Source: an uncultured Colwellia sp. (GTDB taxonomy: Bacteria > Pseudomonadota > Gammaproteobacteria > Enterobacterales > Alteromonadaceae). From it: 6,172 nucleotides of DNA. Positions within the stretch are counted from its first letter, which is position 1; the number at the start of each line of letters is the position of its first letter. Positions 1 through 5,458 of the stretch are shown piece by piece. The position numbers and the translations under genes are program-made. Location: positions 1 to 6,172 of the forward strand of contig CAJWBY010000216.1 of assembly GCA_913020705.1 (NCBI GenBank), written 5' to 3'. Below the pieces are notes generated by a model that worked only from the letters and a program-made list of their open reading frames with translations, did no database searches and had not been told where the DNA came from.

Positions 1-71
1 GTAGCTCAGTTGGATAGAGTACCAGTTTCCGAAACTGGGGGTCACAGGTTCGATTCCTGTCAGGCGCGCCA
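1..71 (+). tRNA. tRNA-Arg (anticodon CCG), 5' end truncated
   Basis: This is a transfer RNA gene missing only its first six bases, because the window begins at tRNA position 7. The visible parts are the D arm GCTC/GAGT, an anticodon stem CCAGT/ACTGG around the loop TTCCGAA (anticodon CCG, reading the arginine codon CGG), a five-base variable region, and a T arm ACAGG-TTCGATT-CCTGT. The 3' acceptor strand CAGGCGC is followed by discriminator G and an encoded CCA at 69-71. The missing 5' acceptor strand should read GCGCCT plus the G at position 1. Encoded CCA is usual in gammaproteobacteria. No terminator with a T tract follows directly. Confidence 0.96.
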
Positions 72-327
72 TTTTTCTATATTGTCTCCATAAATCAGAG
101 TAGTCAAAACTCAACCTGAATTCCAATTGGGTTAATTTGATGCCCTCAACTTTACTCTATTCCTTACGAATTATTATCTTTCCTGTCGATTGACGAGCCA
201 AAACCTGCATTGAATGTTCAAATAAATTTTGCTTCATATATGACTTTTTCCCTATTTGTCACCACTATCTTCTTCTCGACCGTCACATTCGCTATGCTGA
301 TATAAATACAACCATTTGAGTTATTTT
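72..327. other. Intergenic region between tRNA-Arg and the histidine kinase
   Basis: I see no gene in these 256 bases. A weak hairpin, AACCTGA (113-119) with TTGGGTT (127-133), contains two G-T pairs and lacks a T tract, so it is at best a poor tRNA terminator. A TTGACG box lies at 190-195 but has no matching -10 box at normal spacing. A TATAAA box at 301-306 is a possible -10 element for the kinase gene but has no convincing -35. The kinase promoter is therefore unresolved, and it may depend on an activator. Confidence 0.5.
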
Positions 328-1263
328 ATGTCTGACAAGCCAACTTATATACATACACATATCGCTATCGATACCGCAGCAGTTATTATTTTCAGTTTAT
401 TATCATGGTTTCTCGCTAGACATTTTAATTTAACCGAACGCTTTTATAACTGGAGTCGAGTCTGGGAAGATTATCAAGCTGATGAGTTATTCTTTCCTTT
501 ACTGAGTTTATCCATTGGGCTGATTTGGTTTAGTTATCGACGCTACCAACATGTAAAAATAAAAGAATTCAATAATCGTATTTTGCTTTCTGAAAATAGA
601 CGTTTAGTAAAAAAAACGACTGAAACTCAAGATAAGGAGCGTCTTTTCTTGGCACAAGAGTTACATGATATTTTTGCTCAGCACTTAACAGCTTTACGTA
701 CTAATGCTGAAACAATTCAAGCGTCAGTTAGCGGTGAGAAAACGGTAGTATTAAACGCTACAACGATGATAACGGGTAACGTGGATAAATTGCACCAAAT
801 CACCCGCTCTTTACTTAAAACACTACGCCCACCACCCCTTGAATTTGGTCTGGTCATGGCAGTCGAAGATTTAGTGACTGAGTGGCAACAGAGTCATCAT
901 TCTATTGATTGCCAACTCAATTTTCATGGTGAACAAATGGAACTTTGTGAAGAAAGCTTGCTGACTTTATATCGTACTATTCAAGAGGGTTTATCTAATG
1001 TCTCACGTCATAGTCAGGCGAAAAATGTTGTTATCAACATCTACTTCCCTGAACAAAACACCTCTGAAAAGCCATTTTTAAAACTTCAGATTATTGATAA
1101 TGGTGTGGGCTTGGATCAGGCTATTAAACAAGAAGGTCTAGGCCTCGTCGGTCTACGTGAGCGTGCAAATAGTGTAAATGGAAAATTTAGTATTTCAGCT
1201 CATTCTCCCTCTGGTAGCATTATAGAATTAATATTACCCATCAATGAAACGGTTCAGCACTAA
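328..1263 (+). CDS. Membrane sensor histidine kinase, NarX/DegS-like (HisKA_3 family)
   Basis: The protein has 311 residues from ATG 328. It autophosphorylates on histidine and should pass the phosphate to the regulator encoded next door. Two membrane segments (about 13-33 and 55-72) bracket only some 20 periplasmic residues. A charged, probably coiled-coil linker (75-105) leads to a HisKA_3 dimerisation domain with the H box E-L-H-D (His113) and the typical LRPPP turn at 166-170. The HATPase domain shows the N box (E220 to N224), the D box DNGVG at 257-261 and the glycine lid GLGLVGLRER at 270-279. There is no PAS, GAF or HAMP domain, so the stimulus may be sensed in the membrane or through a partner. 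An in-frame TTG at 316 would add four residues, but ATG 328 is preferred because a short GAG at 318-320 sits seven bases before it. The family call is firm; the signal is unknown. Confidence 0.93.
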   Translation: MSDKPTYIHTHIAIDTAAVIIFSLLSWFLARHFNLTERFYNWSRVWEDYQADELFFPLLSLSIGLIWFSYRRYQHVKIKEFNNRILLSENRRLVKKTTETQDKERLFLAQELHDIFAQHLTALRTNAETIQASVSGEKTVVLNATTMITGNVDKLHQITRSLLKTLRPPPLEFGLVMAVEDLVTEWQQSHHSIDCQLNFHGEQMELCEESLLTLYRTIQEGLSNVSRHSQAKNVVINIYFPEQNTSEKPFLKLQIIDNGVGLDQAIKQEGLGLVGLRERANSVNGKFSISAHSPSGSIIELILPINETVQH

Positions 1264-1913
1264 TGGCGGCCAGAATAACGGTCCTTCTTGTTGATGATCA
1301 TATTGCTGTACGTGAAGGCTATCGTTTGTTACTCGCCCAATTTGATATTACCGTTATTGCCGAAGCAGATAGTGGTGAGCAGGCATTTAGTGAATATCAA
1401 CACCATAAACCCGATATTGTATTGATGGATTTATCTATTAATGGCATGAATGGTCTAGACTGTATTGCTCGGATTATATTACATCACTCTGATGCTCGAA
1501 TCATTGCATTGTCAATGCATGATAATACGAATTTTGTCTCGCGTTCTATCGATAATGGCGCCATGGGCTATGTGCTGAAGAGTAATTCTTCTGAGATATT
1601 AATCAAGGCGATAAACCAAGTTCATAGTGGAAAACCGTTCCTCTGTTCAGAAGTTGCCACTGCACTGGCAATGCAGTTTGTCACACCTTCCAACGATAAA
1701 ATAGCACGTTTAACACCGCGCGAACATGCCATTTTCTTATTATTAATTGAAGGTAAAACACGACATGAGATTGCCCATACTTTATCACTTAGCACAGGCA
1801 CAGTTTCTAATAACAAAGTGAGAATCATGCAAAAACTTGCCGTTGATAATATGGTTGATTTACTAAAACTAGCACTCGAATATAACACTCTTAAACACAA
1901 CCAAATTACTTAG
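1263..1913 (+). CDS. NarL/LuxR-type response regulator
   Basis: This 216-residue transcription factor is the likely partner of the upstream kinase. The receiver domain (about 6-120) has the acidic pair D11-D12, phosphoacceptor D56 in VLMDLS, switch residue S84 and lysine K106. A LuxR/GerE helix-turn-helix domain covers about 148-208, opening with LTPRE and including the helix-turn-helix EGKTRHEIAHTLSLSTGTVS. The recognition helix reads TVSNNKVRIMQKL where relatives usually have TVKNHRxxIxxKL, so the DNA site may differ from that of NarL. The start codon shares its A with the kinase stop codon (TAATG) and has no good Shine-Dalgarno sequence of its own, which points to translational coupling in one operon. 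The target may include the receptor gene downstream; LuxR-type regulators also control methanol and ethanol oxidation in other bacteria, but the window does not prove that role here. Confidence 0.94.
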   Translation: MAARITVLLVDDHIAVREGYRLLLAQFDITVIAEADSGEQAFSEYQHHKPDIVLMDLSINGMNGLDCIARIILHHSDARIIALSMHDNTNFVSRSIDNGAMGYVLKSNSSEILIKAINQVHSGKPFLCSEVATALAMQFVTPSNDKIARLTPREHAIFLLLIEGKTRHEIAHTLSLSTGTVSNNKVRIMQKLAVDNMVDLLKLALEYNTLKHNQIT

Positions 1914-1914
1914 C

Positions 1915-1947
1915 TTAACGGGACTTTCTCCTAGCCAAAGCCGTTAA
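1915..1947. promoter_or_regulatory. Inverted repeat TTAACGG/CCGTTAA: operator or weak terminator
   Basis: The perfect 7-base arms lie at 1915-1921 and 1941-1947. As RNA the stem extends by CTTT (1924-1927) pairing with AAAG (1937-1940), with a two-base GA bulge and a nine-base loop. It begins two bases after the regulator stop codon. No T run follows directly (the first T5 is at 1961), so it is a poor intrinsic terminator. As DNA, the arm centres are 26 bp apart and lie upstream of the candidate receptor promoter, where an activator could bind. Both readings are inference. Confidence 0.5.
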
Positions 1948-1979
1948 CTCTGCATCACTCTTTTTCGGCCTATTTTCCG

Positions 1980-1985
1980 TATGAT
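1980..1985 (+). promoter_or_regulatory. Candidate -10 box (TATGAT) for the TonB-dependent receptor gene
   Basis: TATGAT matches five of six bases of the sigma-70 -10 consensus. No good -35 box lies 16-18 bp upstream (the region reads about ACTCTT), as would suit an activator-dependent promoter. Transcription starting near 1992 would leave a leader of about 33 bases before ATG 2025. Confidence 0.4.
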
Positions 1986-2013
1986 TTCAATGTGCAAAAA
2001 AACCATTTTCATC

Positions 2014-2018
2014 AAGGA
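2014..2018 (+). promoter_or_regulatory. Ribosome binding site AAGGA fixing the receptor start at 2025
   Basis: AAGGA lies six bases before ATG 2025. The alternative in-frame GTG at 1992 has no such site and lies at the predicted transcript start. Starting at 2025 also puts a normal signal peptide at the N-terminus. Confidence 0.8.
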
Positions 2019-2024
2019 AAAACA

Positions 2025-4316
2025 ATGCAATTTAAACGACATAAACTCTCACTACTCATTCATAGTGCAATGCTATTGTCAGTAATATCAACCGCCTCAT
2101 TCGCTAACAGTAACAATCCCGCCACAGCAATGGAATTGCCTACATTAAGCGTGATCAGTACCACACCACTGCCAGGTATAGGGTTACCACTTGAAAAGTA
2201 TGCAGGCAATGTTCAAACCATCGGCGCTGAGCAAATAGCCAATCAAAATCCTGTCGACATGGCAGAAATGCTATTTAGAAATATTGGCAGTGTGGATATC
2301 AACTCTGCCCAAAACAACCCATTCCAAAATGACTTACATTACCGTGGCTTTTTAGCCTCACCTCTGGTCGGTAGTGCCATAGGTGTTTCTACTTATATTG
2401 ATGGTGTTCGCGTCAATGAAGGCTTTGGAGATACGGTCAATTGGGATCTTATTCCAGAGTTTGCTATTGCCAATATGACTTTAGTACCAGGCTCTAACCC
2501 CATGTTTGGTTTGAATACCTTAGGCGGTGCATTATCATTACAAACAAAAAATGGCTTTAACTTTTCTGGGACAACGCTAGAATTATCTGGCGGTTCAGAT
2601 GATCGCCGCAATGGTACCTTTGAACATGGAGGTAGTAGTGGCAATGTTGATTGGTATATTGGTGCAAATAAATTTAAAGAAGATGGTTGGCGACAACGCT
2701 CCCCTTCTGATGTTGAGCAAGTCTTCGCCAAAGTTGGCTGGGAAAATGACACCTCTGATCTTGACCTAAGTTATAGCTATGCCGACACCGATTTAATTGG
2801 TAATGGTTTTGTACCAGAAAGTCATTTAGTCGTTGATCGCGAAGCGGTTTATACTTTCCCCGATCAAACTGAAAATGAAATGAACTTTGTTAATTTACGA
2901 GGTAGTCATTGGCTAACAGATTCTACCTTAGTCGCGGCCAATGCCTTTTACCGTAATTTTAAACGTAGTACATTGAATGGCGACGCCGAAGTTCAATGTG
3001 TCGATCCTGCCGACACTCCTGTTCTTGATGGTAATGGCGATCCTATTCATCCCACATTTTGTACGGGTCTAAATGAATTAGAAGCCGAAGGTGAAGATCG
3101 CACCACTCAGACAGAAACAGATAACTGGGGAGGTACATTACAATTAAGCCATAATTCACAAATTGCTGGGCGAAATAATATATTTATTATTGGTTCAGCT
3201 TTCGACAAAGCAAAAACAGATTTTACGGTTGCAGAAGCAGAATCAGACTTATATGCTGATGGCCTAGCACGCGGTACTCTTCCAACTGAAATAGCTATCG
3301 TCGATGTTGATATCAAAACAGAACGCGAAAACTGGGCTCTATTTTTTACCGACACTTATGATTTAACTCAGCAACTCGCATTAACTTTAGCCGGTCGCTA
3401 TCAACACACTACTATTAAAATACAAGATCAAACCGGTTTAGAAGACAAACTCAATGGCGACCATAGCTTTTCACGGTTTAATCCTGCTATTGGTCTAAGC
3501 TATAACGTCAGCCCTGAACTGACCGTGTACACAGCCTATAATGAAAGCTTTCGCACCCCAACAGCGGCAGAATTAACCTGTGCTGATCCTGAAGATCCAT
3601 GTAACTTACCCAACTCATTTGTCGCTGATCCCCCACTCGATCCTGTTATCGGTAAAACACTTGAATTAGGTGCTCGTGGTGCTTTAACCCAAGCTGGTGG
3701 TATCAATTGGAGTGCAGCTATCTTTCGCACACAACTGGAAGATGATTTACTCTTCACGGCAACAGGAACGAATGGATCTGGCTACTTTATCAATGTAGAT
3801 GAAACTCAACGTCAAGGTCTTGAACTGGGTTTAAATGGCGCAGTTAACAAATTGGCATGGTACACAAACTACAGCTTTATTGATGCCACCTTTGAATCCA
3901 ATGAATTACTGGCTAGCGTTGTAGAACCCAATGGCATTCAAGTGCAAGCAGGTGATGAATTAGCGGCTATTCCACGCCATAACGTTAAACTAGGTATTGA
4001 TTATGCCTTCACCGATACGTTTAACCTTGGCAGTAGCATGGTCTACTCTGGCAGTTCCTATATGCGCGGTGATGAAAGCAATGACTTGGACAAAGTCGAT
4101 AGCTACACCGTATTTAATCTAAATGCACGCTACCAACCAACTAAAATGGTGCAGTTATGGGCAAAAATAGACAATTTATTCGACAAAGAATATGCAAACT
4201 CAGGTATTCGTAACTTTAACTCATTCCCTGCTGATGGCGGTGAAATTGAAGAAGAACGCTTCTTATCACCAGGCGCGCCGCGTAGCGTCTGGGCAGGTGT
4301 AAAAGTAAGTTTCTAA
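2025..4316 (+). CDS. TonB-dependent outer membrane receptor (FecA-like)
   Basis: The protein has 763 residues. It is an outer membrane gated barrel that uses TonB energy to import a scarce ligand into the periplasm. A signal peptide covers 1-27 (cleavage after SFA). A TonB-box-like stretch LPTLSVIST (38-46) precedes a plug domain at about 58-178, with the motifs YIDGVRVNEGFGD and GSNPMFGLNTLGGALS. The rest is a 22-strand-type barrel: it contains the FRTPTAAEL segment common in these receptors, a late NLFDKEY motif and a C-terminal phenylalanine after FLSPGAPRSVWAGV. Two cysteine pairs, C325/C346 and C519/C526, sit in Asp-rich predicted outer loops. The ligand cannot be read from the sequence. 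Iron chelates are the default; PQQ or a metal chelate linked to a quinoprotein enzyme is possible given the SoxYZ-like gene downstream. Glycine codons are mainly GGC/GGT, as in the neighbouring genes. Confidence 0.94.
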   Translation: MQFKRHKLSLLIHSAMLLSVISTASFANSNNPATAMELPTLSVISTTPLPGIGLPLEKYAGNVQTIGAEQIANQNPVDMAEMLFRNIGSVDINSAQNNPFQNDLHYRGFLASPLVGSAIGVSTYIDGVRVNEGFGDTVNWDLIPEFAIANMTLVPGSNPMFGLNTLGGALSLQTKNGFNFSGTTLELSGGSDDRRNGTFEHGGSSGNVDWYIGANKFKEDGWRQRSPSDVEQVFAKVGWENDTSDLDLSYSYADTDLIGNGFVPESHLVVDREAVYTFPDQTENEMNFVNLRGSHWLTDSTLVAANAFYRNFKRSTLNGDAEVQCVDPADTPVLDGNGDPIHPTFCTGLNELEAEGEDRTTQTETDNWGGTLQLSHNSQIAGRNNIFIIGSAFDKAKTDFTVAEAESDLYADGLARGTLPTEIAIVDVDIKTERENWALFFTDTYDLTQQLALTLAGRYQHTTIKIQDQTGLEDKLNGDHSFSRFNPAIGLSYNVSPELTVYTAYNESFRTPTAAELTCADPEDPCNLPNSFVADPPLDPVIGKTLELGARGALTQAGGINWSAAIFRTQLEDDLLFTATGTNGSGYFINVDETQRQGLELGLNGAVNKLAWYTNYSFIDATFESNELLASVVEPNGIQVQAGDELAAIPRHNVKLGIDYAFTDTFNLGSSMVYSGSSYMRGDESNDLDKVDSYTVFNLNARYQPTKMVQLWAKIDNLFDKEYANSGIRNFNSFPADGGEIEEERFLSPGAPRSVWAGVKVSF

Positions 4317-4330
4317 CCCATATCTCAAAC

Positions 4331-4368
4331 TGACAATGCCTTCGAAATACGCTTTCAGGGCATTGTCA
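4331..4368 (+). terminator. Hairpin after the receptor gene, probable weak terminator
   Basis: TGACAATGCC (4331-4340) pairs perfectly with GGCATTGTCA (4359-4368). The stem can continue as T4341-G4358 and T4342-A4357, then past bulged C4343 into GAAA/TTTC with the loop TACGC. It lies 15 bases after the receptor stop codon. The stem is strong, but only AATTTACACTT follows rather than a T run, so it may act more as a 3' stabilising structure than as an efficient intrinsic terminator. Confidence 0.6.
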
Positions 4369-4376
4369 ATTTACAC

Positions 4377-4432
4377 TTAATCAGAAGTGTTTAGGACTAA
4401 CTCATAGTTTTTAAACGAATAAGTCTGATTAA
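4377..4432. repeat. Long interrupted palindrome TTAATCAGA/TCTGATTAA
   Basis: Perfect 9-base arms lie at 4377-4385 and 4424-4432. Inside them is a second, nested stem: GTTTAGGACTA (4389-4399) pairs with TAGTTTTTAAAC (4405-4416) using two G-U pairs and one bulged U, around the loop ACTCA. The right arm overlaps the -35 box of the candidate promoter at 4429-4456, so it could be an operator; as RNA it would fold into a 56-base stem-loop. Confidence 0.6.
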
Positions 4433-4456
4433 CTCCTTATTTAACACCAATATACT
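4429..4456 (+). promoter_or_regulatory. Candidate sigma-70 promoter for the SoxYZ-like gene
   Basis: TTAACT (4429-4434, four of six consensus bases) and TATACT (4451-4456, five of six) are separated by 16 bp. The predicted start near 4463 gives a leader of about 100 bases that contains the terminator at 4505-4533. The only alternative start region after that terminator is 37 bases of AT-rich sequence before the ATG. Confidence 0.35.
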
Positions 4457-4504
4457 TATTATCGTTTATTGAAATTCAGCTTCATTAAATATTTTCTTTT
4501 ATTT

Positions 4505-4533
4505 GGCCAGATAATCTATCTGGCCTTTTTTTT
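4505..4533 (+). terminator. Strong intrinsic terminator, possibly an attenuator
   Basis: GGCCAGATA (4505-4513) and TATCTGGCC (4517-4525) form a perfect 9-bp stem with a three-base loop, followed directly by eight T residues (4526-4533). There is no T run on the other strand, so it works on + strand transcripts only. It separates the receptor transcript from the SoxYZ-like gene. Because it sits only 29 bases upstream of ATG 4563, it may also interrupt a leader transcript of that gene. TTAAATATT occurs on both sides (4485-4493 and 4532-4540) as a direct repeat. Confidence 0.88.
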
Positions 4534-4562
4534 AAATATTCTCATAAATTGAGGAATTAGAA

Positions 4563-5441
4563 ATGATCACCTCCTTTAAACTCAATCTACCTTTTACTCT
4601 TCTTCTATTGTTATTCAACCAGATCTGCATGGCGGAAGACACTAAGCAAACAACCGCTTGGCAACAATTAAAACGCGATTATTTCGGTCAACGAGTGATC
4701 CGAGAAAATGCCACTGATCTCTTATTTATAGAGGTGCCCAACAAGGTTGAAGATGCCGCCATCATGCCCCTTACCATAAAATCACTAGCCGCCCAAACAC
4801 CTCAACATCATATAAAAACATTACATCTTATCGTTGATAATAACCCTCAGCCTTATTCTGCTGTATTCACTCTTTCACCGACACTTGGCGCGGTTAATAT
4901 TTCAACTCGCATTAGAATGGATAATTTCAGCAATGTACGCGTAATCGCCGAGATGAATGATGATAGCTTGCACATGTTAAACCGGTTTGTCATTGCTTCG
5001 GGTGGTTGTTCAGCCCCTGCCAGTAAAGATCCAACAAGTTCAATTACTAGACTAGGAAAAGTGCAGTTGAGAATGCGACAAGCGATTATTGGGCAAGAAA
5101 CAACGGCACAGGTCATTATCAGTCATCCCAATTCAAGTGGCATGCAGTTTGATAAGGCATCTCGCCATTTTATTCCCGCCCACTATGTCACTGGCATTAA
5201 TATTAGCTTTAATAATGAACCACTAATAACTGTTAAGACAGGCATCACAATCAGCGAAGATCCCAGTATTAGATTTACTTTTACCCCTCAAACAGCAGGA
5301 ATCTTAGCTGCGCAAATTTTAGCTACTGACAATCAAGAAATACACACAAAAATTGCTTCTTATAAAGAAAACTTAAAGAGTAAGATTGTAAAAGCCAATA
5401 ATGATTTGGCGGTTCATAAATACAAATTCAGAACAAACTAA
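4563..5441 (+). CDS. Fused SoxYZ-like carrier (quinoprotein-dehydrogenase-associated type), 3' end probably chimeric
   Basis: The frame has 292 codons. It starts at ATG 4563, seven bases after the Shine-Dalgarno GAGGA (4551-4555). A signal peptide (1-24, ending C-M-A) sends it to the periplasm. Residues about 35-150 resemble SoxY, whose cysteine carries sulfur intermediates on a flexible arm; the Cys is C149 in the motif SGGCSAPASKD. Residues about 165-262 resemble SoxZ (LGKVQLRMR, then ISHPNSSGMQFD and IPAHYVTGI, ending FTFTPQTAGILAAQILATD). SoxY and SoxZ are usually separate proteins. A fused family is known beside PQQ-dependent alcohol dehydrogenases, and its exact role is unsettled. The last 25 or so residues (from about 266; lysine- and asparagine-rich, with an AGA arginine codon) have no SoxZ counterpart and probably belong to another organism's gene. 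The true C-terminus is therefore likely lost. Confidence 0.85.
   Translation: MITSFKLNLPFTLLLLLFNQICMAEDTKQTTAWQQLKRDYFGQRVIRENATDLLFIEVPNKVEDAAIMPLTIKSLAAQTPQHHIKTLHLIVDNNPQPYSAVFTLSPTLGAVNISTRIRMDNFSNVRVIAEMNDDSLHMLNRFVIASGGCSAPASKDPTSSITRLGKVQLRMRQAIIGQETTAQVIISHPNSSGMQFDKASRHFIPAHYVTGINISFNNEPLITVKTGITISEDPSIRFTFTPQTAGILAAQILATDNQEIHTKIASYKENLKSKIVKANNDLAVHKYKFRTN
5330..5400. other. Probable junction between proteobacterial and Bacteroidota DNA
   Basis: Within this interval the SoxZ-like homology ends and base and codon use change. Upstream, glycine codons are mainly GGC/GGT and arginine mainly CGN. Downstream, GGA and AGA dominate. The frame stays open across the join to 5441, where its stop is followed 17 bases later by a gene of Bacteroidota type. 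The stretch from about 5360 to 5441 may be the 3' end of an unidentified gene in the same operon as the next one. The exact break point cannot be fixed by eye. Confidence 0.7.
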
Positions 5442-5458
5442 AAAATTAAGACCTCAAG

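Noticed and set aside
316..327. TTG 316 as the kinase start.
   Set aside because: It lacks a Shine-Dalgarno sequence and adds only four residues; ATG 328 has a short GAG at suitable spacing.
1992..2024. GTG 1992 as the receptor start.
   Set aside because: It has no ribosome binding site, lies at the predicted transcript start and would put 11 extra residues before a normal signal peptide.
61..4279. Exact repeat CAGGCGCGCC at 61-70 (tRNA 3' end) and 4270-4279, a possible integration att pair.
   Set aside because: The match is only 10 bases, centred on the palindrome GGCGCGCC. The second copy encodes the conserved PGAPR motif of the receptor, and no integrase is present. Chance is the better explanation.
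1622..5116. Reverse-strand open frames at 1622-1900, 2393-2752, 3107-3355, 3536-3757 and 4853-5116.
   Set aside because: All lie entirely within well-supported + strand genes and show no domain, start signal or signal peptide of their own.
5364..5441. The lysine-rich tail as a new C-terminal domain of the SoxYZ-like carrier.
   Set aside because: It begins where codon use and phylum signature change and reads naturally as the 3' end of another gene 17 bases before the next start.
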